NCBI GenBank assembly: GCA_024405815.1
Contig: JAKSNX010000007.1
Span: 1 to 47,905, forward strand
Direction of reading: 5' to 3'
Source of the DNA: Paludibacteraceae bacterium
GTDB taxonomy: Bacteria > Bacteroidota > Bacteroidia > Bacteroidales > Paludibacteraceae
DNA length: 47,905 bases
Positions 25,020 through 34,958 of this stretch are shown here, piece by piece. The notes beneath the pieces are model-generated. The model was not told where the DNA came from and did no database searches. It saw only the letters and a program-made list of their open reading frames with translations. Within the stretch, counting starts at the first letter, position 1. The number at the start of each line of letters is the position of its first letter. The position numbers and the translations under genes are program-made.

Positions 25020-26277
25020 ACAGCCCAATAAAAGATAATAATAGCATAATGCCCCAATGGGCGTTTAATGGCATTTCTGTAAATGAAAGTGTCAGAAAAT
25101 TTATAAAGAACAGGCACATTATAGTGTCTTTTCTTTTTATTGCATATATAAATATATAGCAGTAAATGGAAATGCATAAGGCTAACCCTATTATGCCCGT
25201 CTGCATCCAATCTCCTAAAAATTGGTAATGAGGGTTTCTAAAGTCTTTATGGGCATACTGGAATCCCAACTCTTGTGCCACTTCATCAGAGTCCATCTCT
25301 TCTTTCATACCTCTGACACCGCATCCAAGGATTGGGTGCTGTTTTATGTAATATTGGGCAGTCTTAAAGTTCTGAACTCTTATCGGGTCATAGAAAAAAT
25401 TTTGCATTTTATCTGATTTAAACAGACATAATAGTGTAATTCCCACTATAATTATTGCGATGAGCGATGATAGTGCTATCTTATTTTTATAGATTTTTAT
25501 AGCAACAAATATGGTGCAAATAATTAAGAAATTCAGCAATCCTAATCTGCTTTGCGATGCTAAAATGAGCAGCAATGACAGTATTGCGAATAACCCCACT
25601 TCTACATAATGGATTTTATCAAAACTGAATTCTTTTGTAGCCTTTGTGGCTCCTATTATTAACCCGATAACCAACATCACGCTTAAATATGTAGGGCTGT
25701 CATAATTAGACCAGTTATAAATCCATCTGTAAGGACTTTGTCCTGCAAAATAGCTTTTTGTAATTTTAAACCATTCAGGAAGTGGAATGTTGAGTTGTAT
25801 GCTGACTAATATCAGATTGATAAAACTAATTATTGCAAATAGTGAAATAGTACGGAACAGTGCAGTAAGAATTGTCTGTTTCTCTCTTTTCCGTAATTTT
25901 ATCATAGAGAATGATAAAGGAATAAACAGAAACAGAACATACATATTCATTCCTTCCAATATAGCCATCCTAATATCTTTTGTCCATAAAAGGCTTATGG
26001 CATGCCAAAGGAAGTATGCAAAAAACAGATAGTATAGTTTTACAGGTATTTTAAAGTAATGGTTTTTGATGGCGAATATGATTGAAATCAAGGAAAATGC
26101 AATGAATACCTGAACTCTTTCGTAAACATCAAAGCAGTTTGAAATACAAAAAGCGGATAACATTACTGCCACCGCTTTATCATAAATATCAGATTCTTTC
26201 CAAAATTTTGTGCCTATTAGGAATATTGTAGGCACTAAGCAAAATATATAAGATATTATTTCTCTTGCTTCAATCAT
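24976..26277 (-). CDS. O-antigen ligase / Wzy-like polymerase family membrane protein
   Basis: An integral membrane protein of 433 residues with about 10-12 hydrophobic segments and a large outer loop (residues about 310-360, with QHPILGCGVRGMKEEM and AHKDFRNPHYQFL) typical of the Wzy_C family. Members either join O-antigen to lipid A-core (WaaL), polymerise O units (Wzy) or glycosylate proteins; these are hard to separate without experiments. The H-x-N-P-H pattern in this loop supports the family. It starts six bases after the gyrB stop on the same strand, so it is probably co-transcribed with gyrB, an odd partnership. It converges with and overlaps the GT4 gene by 44 bases. Confidence 0.82.
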   Translation of the reverse strand: MIEAREIISYIFCLVPTIFLIGTKFWKESDIYDKAVAVMLSAFCISNCFDVYERVQVFIAFSLISIIFAIKNHYFKIPVKLYYLFFAYFLWHAISLLWTKDIRMAILEGMNMYVLFLFIPLSFSMIKLRKREKQTILTALFRTISLFAIISFINLILVSIQLNIPLPEWFKITKSYFAGQSPYRWIYNWSNYDSPTYLSVMLVIGLIIGATKATKEFSFDKIHYVEVGLFAILSLLLILASQSRLGLLNFLIICTIFVAIKIYKNKIALSSLIAIIIVGITLLCLFKSDKMQNFFYDPIRVQNFKTAQYYIKQHPILGCGVRGMKEEMDSDEVAQELGFQYAHKDFRNPHYQFLGDWMQTGIIGLALCISIYCYIFIYAIKRKDTIMCLFFINFLTLSFTEMPLNAHWGIMLLLSFIGLFTAYCPDKKRQPQQ

Positions 26278-26282
26278 TGATT

Positions 26283-28304
<2,022 letters not shown>

Positions 28305-28305
28305 A

Positions 28306-28333
28306 TGTATGATGTGTGATGTATGATGTATGA
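28306..28333. repeat. Tandem 7-bp repeat, TGTATGA family
   Basis: Four exact-phase units: TGTATGA, TGTGTGA, TGTATGA, TGTATGA, then a degenerate TGTAAAT. It lies between the terminator hairpin and the stop codon of the minus-strand gene at 28342. Same heptamer as at 13606-13634. Confidence 0.8.
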
Positions 28334-28341
28334 TGTAAATA

Positions 28342-29085
28342 CTATGGAATAATCACATCATCATCGGTATCAACATATCCGCCTTGCAGAGCTTGTTTCT
28401 CTTTTCTGCGAAGGTAATACACCACACCAAATTTCTTTGCCTCCTCTTGCATTGCTACGGTACCCAAATCCTTATAATGGGATTCTATTTGGTTCCATAA
28501 CTCCAAAATAAGTGAATCGGCTGTCTCACGTATTTTTTTTATTGTTCCAAGGGCACGGTCAGAGTTTTTCTGACCTATCTTTTTAAGTTGATATTCATCC
28601 TTAAATATCTCGTAATTTACTCTGACTTTTGCTATTGCTGGATTATAGATAGGTGCGCCGCCATTCATAATACGCTCATTCTCACCATCAATAATGTTTT
28701 TACCCCATTCCAAAATAAGGGCTTCTGTACTTAAGTCAGGTACAGAGAAATTAGTTGGCAGCAATTTATACAGTAATTTTTTTTCAGGTTTTATCTCATT
28801 TCTTATACAGCTGAGATTAAGCACTTGTATAAAGTGGGATATGTACATCCTTGCTGTTTTAACTATATTCTGGTATTTCTTATTCTTTGTGGCTTGTGCA
28901 TTGCTCTGATATTTGAAATCCTCAATTGCACGCTCATATTGTGGAATAAGAGCATTTATCTCATGAATTGTTTTTGGTTGGAAAGGCACATTGATGCCTA
29001 ATGACTCATATTGTTTGCTTGCAGTCTGCATGGCTCTAAGTCTTGCAGCATCTGTATTTGGAAGTCTTCTGTAAGGCATAAGCAT
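28342..29085 (-). CDS. Conserved protein of unknown function
   Basis: I do not recognise a domain here. The 247-residue protein is soluble and rich in charged residues, without signal peptide or membrane segment. It opens with MPYRRLPNTDAARLRAMQTA (from the second ATG, 29079; an ATG two codons earlier is also possible), is mostly helical by composition (long stretches of K, E, Q, A and L), and ends with an acidic tail (GYVDTDDDVIIP). From memory, similar openings occur in hypothetical proteins of other Bacteroidales; I could not check this. It has a full consensus promoter and its own terminator-like hairpin, so it is an independent, normally expressed gene. Its place between ispA-type synthase and gyrB gives no clear functional clue. 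Confidence 0.7.
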   Translation of the reverse strand: MLMPYRRLPNTDAARLRAMQTASKQYESLGINVPFQPKTIHEINALIPQYERAIEDFKYQSNAQATKNKKYQNIVKTARMYISHFIQVLNLSCIRNEIKPEKKLLYKLLPTNFSVPDLSTEALILEWGKNIIDGENERIMNGGAPIYNPAIAKVRVNYEIFKDEYQLKKIGQKNSDRALGTIKKIRETADSLILELWNQIESHYKDLGTVAMQEEAKKFGVVYYLRRKEKQALQGGYVDTDDDVIIP

Positions 29086-29130
29086 TGGCGAATGGGCTCT
29101 TATTATCTATTTTTTAATATCCATTCGATG

Positions 29131-29162
29131 CAAATGTACAATAAAAATATATAATTAACAAA
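29131..29162 (-). promoter_or_regulatory. Promoter of the unknown gene 28342-29085
   Basis: On the minus strand, TTTG at 29159-29162 and TACATTTG at 29131-29138 are separated by 20 bases, a full consensus. The -33 box abuts the stop codon of the polyprenyl synthase gene. Confidence 0.7.
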
Positions 29163-30131
29163 TTATTTTTTTCTATTTACCATTTTATTTGCAAAATCAA
29201 TAAAAGAAATACATTTATTATCAGGCAGTTGTAGCTTTTTTATACATTGCATAGCCTTGTTATTTAATGTAAGGCACATCTCTTCGCAACGATTATTTAC
29301 CCCCAATTCTTTATATATTTCTATAATTCCGTCTATTTTCTTTTGATTGTCTTTTTTATCATCCAATGATAATAGATAGTTAAGTGTATCTAATGTTTTA
29401 TTATGGGCTATTTCTTTTGCCGTAAGAAGCAGAAATGTCTTTTTGCCACATAATATGTCTCCGCCAATTTTTTTCCCAAATATTACAGGGTCTCCAAATG
29501 AGTCAAGATAATCGTCACGCAATTGGAATCCTAACCCGATGTTTATTCCGTAGTCATATAGCAACTGAGCTTGTGTATCTGTGGCTCCGCCTAATATAGC
29601 ACCTATTTTAAGGCTTGCGGCAAGCAAAACCGCCGTTTTAAGGCGTATCATCTCCATATATTCGTCCAGTGTAACGTCATCACGTGTCTCAAACTCCATA
29701 TCGTATTGCTGACCTTTACATACTTCATCTGCTGTTTTAGTGAATACCTCAAGCACTTCAGTGAATTTATGGCTTTTTATACCTGATAAAATACGGTATG
29801 CCTCTACAAGCATTGCATCTCCACTTAGAATGGCAGTATTCTCATTCCAACGCTTATGTACAGTAGGATATCCTCTACGTGTATCTGCCTTATCCATAAC
29901 GTCATCATGTAGCAACGTAAAGTTATGGAACACTTCTAACGCAAGTCCTGCAGTGACAGCATCATTAAGGTCATCAGAGAAGAGATTGCATGCCATAAGT
30001 GTAAGGCATGGCCTTATTCTCTTTCCTCCCAATGACAAAACATATTCAATAGGCTCATACAACCCTATTGGCTCTCTCTTCCAAGCATTACTTCTTATAG
30101 CCTCTTCAATTATTTGTAAGTATCTTTCCAT
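29163..30131 (-). CDS. Polyprenyl (isoprenyl) diphosphate synthase
   Basis: A cytoplasmic trans-prenyltransferase that condenses isopentenyl diphosphate with allylic diphosphates. Both aspartate-rich motifs are intact: DDVMD at 76-80 (first motif, within LHDDVMDKADTRRG) and DDYLD about 206-210 (QLRDDYLDSFGD), along with the GGKRIRP substrate motif. The ATG at 30131 (MERYLQII) is chosen; an upstream TTG would add two residues. At 322 residues it could be a farnesyl/geranylgeranyl or a longer-chain (quinone side chain) synthase; the residues before the first motif that set chain length do not settle this by eye. It starts nine bases after the CPBP-Ddl stop, at the end of a minus-strand operon, with a heptamer repeat across the junction. 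Confidence 0.9.
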   Translation of the reverse strand: MERYLQIIEEAIRSNAWKREPIGLYEPIEYVLSLGGKRIRPCLTLMACNLFSDDLNDAVTAGLALEVFHNFTLLHDDVMDKADTRRGYPTVHKRWNENTAILSGDAMLVEAYRILSGIKSHKFTEVLEVFTKTADEVCKGQQYDMEFETRDDVTLDEYMEMIRLKTAVLLAASLKIGAILGGATDTQAQLLYDYGINIGLGFQLRDDYLDSFGDPVIFGKKIGGDILCGKKTFLLLTAKEIAHNKTLDTLNYLLSLDDKKDNQKKIDGIIEIYKELGVNNRCEEMCLTLNNKAMQCIKKLQLPDNKCISFIDFANKMVNRKK

Positions 30132-30158
30132 TTTCAATTTTTAACTTTCAACTTTCAA
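30131..30158. repeat. Tandem 7-bp repeat, TTTTCAA family
   Basis: Four exact-phase units on the plus strand: TTTTCAA, TTTTTAA, CTTTCAA, CTTTCAA. It spans the junction between the ddl 3' end and the start codon of the polyprenyl synthase gene, and encodes the last residues of Ddl. Same family at 34421-34434 and 43019-43046. Confidence 0.8.
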
Positions 30159-32030
30159 TTCATTCTCTATTATGTCAGTCATAACATCTTTTATATCTAA
30201 GCCTGCCGCTTTTACTTGCTGTGGAACAAAACTTGTGGCGGTCATGCCTGGGGTGGTGTTGGCCTCAAGAACATGCGGAACACCGTCTTCAGTAATAATA
30301 TAATCTATGCGAACAATACCTTTACAACCAAGTATGTTATAGTACTTCGCAGTTTGCTCTTTCACCTCTTTTGTAAGCTCCGGACTTATACGGGCAGGTG
30401 TAATCTCCTTAACCTGACCATTATACTTGGCGTTATAGTCAAAGAACTCATTAGATGAGATAACTTCTGTTATTGGGAATACAACTGTTTTGTTTTTAGT
30501 TTTATACATTCCGCATGTAATTTCAGTACCTTTCAGGAATGATTCTATAATAACCTCATCACCCTCTTCAAACGCACGCTTAATTGCAGGTAGAATTTGT
30601 GCTGTCTCCTTAACTTTAGTAACACCAAAGCTACTTCCGCCCACATTTGATTTTATAAACATCGGCAATCCAAGTTTTTCTTCAATTTCAGCAGGATTTA
30701 CTGAATCTCCTGTGCGTAGCAGAACAGATTTGGCAATTTTTGCCCCGAATGCCTGAAGATATCTGTTACATGCAAACTTATTGAATGATAGTGAAGCCGC
30801 AAGAGGTCCGCAGCAAGAGTATTTAAGTCCTATAAGTTCAAAATAACCTTGTAGAATTCCGTTTTCACCAGGTGTTCCGTGAATGGTGATGTAGGCAAAA
30901 TCAAATGTGTGACGAACCCCTTCCCCATCTGTGTAACTGAAATCATTCTTGTCAATGGCAAATTTTTCAGTTTCAGATGGTTGTGCATACCATTCTGTTT
31001 TAGTGATAACTACAATGGTGGTGTTGAATTTTTCAGCATCAATGAACGACTTGATTCCAGCCGCACTGCGGAGTGATACCTCAAACTCCGATGAGTAACC
31101 GCCACATACAATGGCAATGTTTTTCTTGTTTTCCATTTTATATTTTCTTAGATAATAAAAACAAATTAAGCATATTACGGTGGATATAACCGCACCTGTA
31201 ACAGTCCAAGCGTCAATAGGCATCTTATCTATGTCAACGTTCTGAATGTCTGTGAGCTCAGGATAATTGACCGTAGACCACAACACTATTACAGCCAGTA
31301 AATTATTAAGAGAGTGGGCTATAGCATTAACCCAAACGGAACCTGTATATGCTAAAATGTAACCTAAAACAGCACCCAATACCATTCTTGGAATAAATCC
31401 CATAAATTGGAAATGGATAAAACTGAATAGAGCAGCCGTAATCCAAATGGCTGCATGTGTGGATTTGGTTATTTCCTTAAAAACGTTTTGCAGCAATCCT
31501 CTAAAAAGCACCTCTTCACAGATTCCAGGGATTATAGCCATTACAAATATTGCAATAAGCAGAGTATTAAGGTTTTTACCTGTAACCATAAGGTTGGTCG
31601 CTTCTTCCGCCAGTTTCTCTAATTTCTCTATGGCATGCTGAAATTCACTTAAACACTCAGGTAGAGTGATGGATTCATTGAGTTGTGTAGCAAGACTGAC
31701 AAATGGTAGAATTGTAAGCAGAGCAAAACAGCTTATAATTGCAATTTTCCAAGGAACGCCTTTGTTTCCGCCTATCGGGGTATCAATATTCAAAAAAGAA
31801 AAAGGCTTGTCAGAAATAAAACATGCAGAAAGCAATGCTCCCCCAAAGAAGACAAACACAGAACTTAGAGCTTGTGTTGTAATCAGATATGTCTGAGTTG
31901 TAGTATCAGCCCCTGATAATCTGTTAAACAGATACTCTGCCACACTCCATAGGCATAACAGAAAAACAGGAACTAAAATGCTAATCAGCAATTTGGTCCA
32001 AGATGACCTTGTTTGGAAGTTCAGGAACAT
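30141..32030 (-). CDS. ddl: Fusion: CPBP-family membrane protease + D-alanine--D-alanine ligase
   Basis: One uninterrupted 629-residue frame joins two complete proteins. Residues 1-298 form a CPBP intramembrane metalloprotease (about eight membrane segments) with Glu172-Glu173 and Arg177 (EEVLFRG), His206 (FIHFQF) and His239/Asn243 (HSLNN). Residues 299-629 form a full-length D-Ala-D-Ala ligase with CGGYSSEFEVSLRSA, the ATP-grasp region, and EANTTPGMT near the end; it makes the D-Ala-D-Ala dipeptide for peptidoglycan. The junction reads YYLRKYK then the ligase's own Met299 (ATG at 31136), with no stop between. Ddl could therefore also start internally. In Bacteroides relatives these are, to my knowledge, separate neighbouring genes. 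The start overlaps the LD-carboxypeptidase gene by 50 bases. Confidence 0.88.
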   Translation of the reverse strand: MFLNFQTRSSWTKLLISILVPVFLLCLWSVAEYLFNRLSGADTTTQTYLITTQALSSVFVFFGGALLSACFISDKPFSFLNIDTPIGGNKGVPWKIAIISCFALLTILPFVSLATQLNESITLPECLSEFQHAIEKLEKLAEEATNLMVTGKNLNTLLIAIFVMAIIPGICEEVLFRGLLQNVFKEITKSTHAAIWITAALFSFIHFQFMGFIPRMVLGAVLGYILAYTGSVWVNAIAHSLNNLLAVIVLWSTVNYPELTDIQNVDIDKMPIDAWTVTGAVISTVICLICFYYLRKYKMENKKNIAIVCGGYSSEFEVSLRSAAGIKSFIDAEKFNTTIVVITKTEWYAQPSETEKFAIDKNDFSYTDGEGVRHTFDFAYITIHGTPGENGILQGYFELIGLKYSCCGPLAASLSFNKFACNRYLQAFGAKIAKSVLLRTGDSVNPAEIEEKLGLPMFIKSNVGGSSFGVTKVKETAQILPAIKRAFEEGDEVIIESFLKGTEITCGMYKTKNKTVVFPITEVISSNEFFDYNAKYNGQVKEITPARISPELTKEVKEQTAKYYNILGCKGIVRIDYIITEDGVPHVLEANTTPGMTATSFVPQQVKAAGLDIKDVMTDIIENELKVES

Positions 32031-32877
32031 TGAGTGTATAGTTTGCCCCTAACATAAGAGGCATGTTATTATTGTCTATATGACCTGATGAGAAATTAAG
32101 TGCCACAGGGAATCGGTATCCCTTAACTGCATTAGCAATTACGCCGTAAGCCCCATCAGGGAAAGAATCATCAACATCACAGAGGGTGAATTGCCCTACT
32201 ATCAAACCTTTTATTTTATTAAATACCCCACCTAACCTAAGGTTTTGCATCATACGGTCTATATGGTATAGGCGTTCACCTACATCTTCAATAAAAAGAA
32301 TGGCTCCATCGTAGTTCAGGTCAAACTTGGTTCCACGTAATGCGTATATCATACTTAAATTGCCGCCAATAAGTCTGCCTGTAGCTTTCCCCTTACGATT
32401 AAGTTCCATATTCTTAAATGTATAGTGTAAGGTTTTACCTTCCAGGCATTTTTTTAATTCCCACACAGCAGGACTGTCACACTCTGTTGCAATGTGCTTT
32501 GCCATAGGTGCGTGTATAGATTTAACACCCAAATTGCCTAAAGCATTATGAATAGCGGTTATATCACTGAATCCTACTATAAGCCTATCGGTTCCAATGA
32601 GTGGAGAGAAGTCTATCTTATCAATAATTCTGCTAAGTCCATAGCCGCCTCTTGCGCAGAGAATAATATTAAAGGTAGGATTGTTTATGGCCTGCTGAAG
32701 GTCAGAAATACGTTTTCTGTCGGTAGCAGAGAATCTTCCGTATTTGCCTTTTGCATTAGGGGAGACAGAGACGTTATACCCCCATTGTGTCAATACTCTT
32801 TGAGCCCCATCAATGTATGTGGGGTCTATTGCACCTGATGGTGAAACTATAATGATATTTGCTTTTTTGTTGTTCAT
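31981..32877 (-). CDS. LD-carboxypeptidase (muramoyltetrapeptide carboxypeptidase, S66 family)
   Basis: This enzyme removes the terminal D-Ala from murein tetrapeptides during peptidoglycan recycling in the cytoplasm. The 298-residue protein has the nucleophile motif VGFSDITAIH with Ser104, the FIEDVGERLYHIDRMM segment carrying the catalytic Glu, and the C-terminal histidine region FSSGHIDNNN. The early block VSPSGAIDP and CARGGYGLSRI are also typical. It overlaps porX by four bases (ATGA type) upstream and the CPBP-Ddl gene by 50 bases downstream, so it sits in a compact peptidoglycan-themed minus-strand operon with ddl. No signal peptide is seen, which agrees with a cytoplasmic recycling role. 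Confidence 0.92.
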   Translation of the reverse strand: MNNKKANIIIVSPSGAIDPTYIDGAQRVLTQWGYNVSVSPNAKGKYGRFSATDRKRISDLQQAINNPTFNIILCARGGYGLSRIIDKIDFSPLIGTDRLIVGFSDITAIHNALGNLGVKSIHAPMAKHIATECDSPAVWELKKCLEGKTLHYTFKNMELNRKGKATGRLIGGNLSMIYALRGTKFDLNYDGAILFIEDVGERLYHIDRMMQNLRLGGVFNKIKGLIVGQFTLCDVDDSFPDGAYGVIANAVKGYRFPVALNFSSGHIDNNNMPLMLGANYTLNVPELPNKVILDQIAD

Positions 32878-34418
32878 ATAGTCTTAGGGCTCATAGTGAT
32901 TAAAGGAATTATCATCTCCTCCAGTGAAATTCCTCCGTGTTGGAATGTATCCTTATAATACTGAACGTAATAGTTATAATTGTTAGGATATGCCATAAAA
33001 CTCTGATTGTCGGCAAAAATATAGACGCTGCTAAGATTAGGGCATGGCAAACCTGCAGCATCGGGTTTCTGAATGGCAAAAGCCTCTTTCTTATCGTATG
33101 CCAGATTTTTACCTACTTTATATCTCAGGTTTACATTTGTGTTCTTATCTCCAACCACTTTTATGGCGTTTTTTACTCTAATAGAGCCATGGTCAGTGGT
33201 AAGAACCACCTTTACATTCTGCTCTGACAGTATCTTGAACAAAACCGCTATAGAGGAGTGCTTAAACCATGATTGAACTAAAGAGCGATATGCCGCCTCA
33301 TCGGGTGCCAATTCCCTGAAAAGCTTTACTTCTGTACGTGCGTGAGATAACATATCTACAAAATTAAACACAACTACATTAAGGTCATTATTTAACAGAG
33401 ACTTTAAATTCTCATTGTATTTTTCTCCAGCCTGATTTGTATTTATCTTGTTATAAGAGAATGTGTAATGCTTGCGAAATCGCTCTATCTGCGTCTTTAT
33501 AAGTGCCTCTTCGTTCAGGTTCTTGCCCTCATCCTCCTCCTCATCAACCCAAAGATTAGGATACATCTTGCGGATTTGAGATGGCATAAGCCCGGAGAAT
33601 ATGGCATTTCTTGAGTATTGTGTAGCTGTGGGCAGAATGCTGAAAAATGAGCCGTCTTCGTCAAAATTGAAGAGGGAGCTTATCTCTTTTTGAATAACAC
33701 GCCACTGGTCAAGTCGCAGGTTATCTATAAGTATAAAGAAAACCTTTTCTCCTTTGTCAAGTAGTGGGAACACTTTAGTCTTAAATATATCGGGACTAAG
33801 TATAGGGTGGTTACCCGATGTCAGCCAATTCTCGTAGTTCTTGCGTATGTATTTGCAGAACTGGCTGTCAGCCTCAGTTTTTTGTGTTTGCAACACCTCA
33901 TCCATTCCGCCTTCAGTCTCTTCAAGTCTCATCTCCCAGAAGATAAGGTCATTATAGACTTTTTGCCAATCTTCAGCGCTAAATGTTTCATTTATACGCA
34001 TACCTAATTTCATAAATTCTGATTGGTATGACGAGGTTGTTTTTTCTGTAATAATCTCCTGTGCATGAACCACCTTCTTAATTGACATAAGAATTTGATT
34101 TGGATTTACAGGCTTAATCAGGTAATCTGAAATCTGTTGTCCTATGGCTTGCTCCATAATGTTCTCCTCCTCACTTTTTGTAATCATTACAACAGGTAGT
34201 GCAGGTTGAGCCTTTTTTATGGCAAGCAATGTCTCCAGTCCGCTAAGACCAGGCATGTTCTCATCTAAGAATACAACGTCAAAATGTTTGTTCTGACATG
34301 TCTCTATGGCATCTGTACCGCTGACAACAGGTGTTACAGCGTATCCTTTTTGTTCTAAGAAAATTATATGCGGCTTGAGAAGTTCTATCTCATCGTCCGC
34401 CCAAAGAATGTTAATCAT
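32874..34418 (-). CDS. porX: PorX response regulator with PglZ domain
   Basis: A two-component response regulator that controls the type IX secretion system in Porphyromonas and relatives. Residues 1-120 are a CheY-like receiver with acidic Asp8/Asp9, phospho-acceptor Asp52 (FLDENMPGLSG), Thr80 and Lys102. A helical linker spans about 125-200. Residues about 205-514 form a PglZ, alkaline-phosphatase-fold domain with candidate metal ligands Asp232 (LIDNLRLDQW), a nucleophile Thr in ILPTATQYSR (264 or 266), Asp355/His359 (VDMLSHARTE), Asp409-His410 (TTDHGS) and His494 (QHGG). PorX of P. gingivalis is reported to hydrolyse oligonucleotides with this domain. At 514 residues it is full length. The sensor kinase PorY and the secretion machinery are not in this window. 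A TTTTCAA-type repeat precedes the start. Confidence 0.93.
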   Translation of the reverse strand: MINILWADDEIELLKPHIIFLEQKGYAVTPVVSGTDAIETCQNKHFDVVFLDENMPGLSGLETLLAIKKAQPALPVVMITKSEEENIMEQAIGQQISDYLIKPVNPNQILMSIKKVVHAQEIITEKTTSSYQSEFMKLGMRINETFSAEDWQKVYNDLIFWEMRLEETEGGMDEVLQTQKTEADSQFCKYIRKNYENWLTSGNHPILSPDIFKTKVFPLLDKGEKVFFILIDNLRLDQWRVIQKEISSLFNFDEDGSFFSILPTATQYSRNAIFSGLMPSQIRKMYPNLWVDEEEDEGKNLNEEALIKTQIERFRKHYTFSYNKINTNQAGEKYNENLKSLLNNDLNVVVFNFVDMLSHARTEVKLFRELAPDEAAYRSLVQSWFKHSSIAVLFKILSEQNVKVVLTTDHGSIRVKNAIKVVGDKNTNVNLRYKVGKNLAYDKKEAFAIQKPDAAGLPCPNLSSVYIFADNQSFMAYPNNYNYYVQYYKDTFQHGGISLEEMIIPLITMSPKTI

Positions 34419-34420
34419 AA

Positions 34421-34434
34421 TTGAAAATTGAAAG
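34421..34434 (-). repeat. 7-bp repeat, TTTTCAA family (short copy)
   Basis: On the minus strand the units CTTTCAA and TTTTCAA lie in phase directly before the porX start codon at 34418; on the plus strand they read TTGAAAA and TTGAAAG. A third degenerate unit extends to about 34441. Confidence 0.6.
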
Positions 34435-34439
34435 TTAAT

Positions 34440-34913
34440 TTATTCGTTTCGCTTGCGAAACGAATAATGCTTTTGCATTAAATAACTGAAAATAGTTGTA
34501 AATATTGTTGTTATCATTTTAGATGGGGTTGCCCATATATGGCATGCCTCGCATAAAATCTTCATACTTAAATATGATATTGCAAAATTGGCTGCAAGTA
34601 TTAGTGCATACCTAAAAATTTGTCTCCACGTTTTAACATGTGAGCCTCTGAAAGTTATAAATTTAGATAATAGAAACCCGATGGTGAATGTTAATGGCGT
34701 TACTATGATAAGAGCAGCAATAGGGGCTGAAATCACTACAAAACCCAAGTCCACCATCTGCTTGCAAACTATGTAGTTGTATATAATAAAATACAAAAAC
34801 CAATCAGATAGGGTGTTAATGGTACCACAAGCAAGATAATAATAAAGTTCCCTGCTTAAGAACTTTTTGAAAAGAGGGTAGAAGTAATCCAGTATGTGTT
34901 TTATGATATTCAT
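34440..34913 (-). CDS. GtrA-like membrane protein
   Basis: A 157-residue membrane protein with four predicted transmembrane helices, matching the GtrA/DPMS family (FLSRELYYYLACGTINTLSDWFLYF, then a PLTFTIGFLLSKFITFRG segment). Members are thought to flip or present polyprenyl-phosphate-linked sugars used to glycosylate O-antigen or cell-wall polymers. It lies between recQ (45 bases upstream) and porX (21 bases downstream) on the same strand. The last 14 codons contain two adjacent perfect hairpins. Function in this organism is inferred from the family only. Confidence 0.82.
   Translation of the reverse strand: MNIIKHILDYFYPLFKKFLSRELYYYLACGTINTLSDWFLYFIIYNYIVCKQMVDLGFVVISAPIAALIIVTPLTFTIGFLLSKFITFRGSHVKTWRQIFRYALILAANFAISYLSMKILCEACHIWATPSKMITTIFTTIFSYLMQKHYSFRKRNE
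34441..34480 (-). repeat. Two perfect hairpins within the gtrA-like 3' end
   Basis: A 12-bp perfect inverted repeat (34441-34452 with 34455-34466, two-base centre) covers the last codons and stop. Next to it TAATGC (34465-34470) pairs with GCATTA (34475-34480) around four Ts. No T run follows on the minus strand, so this is not a standard terminator. Confidence 0.6.
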
Positions 34914-34958
34914 TAGTTACGTCTTTGCTCCGCAAATCCGTGATTAAAGGCTTCGGCT

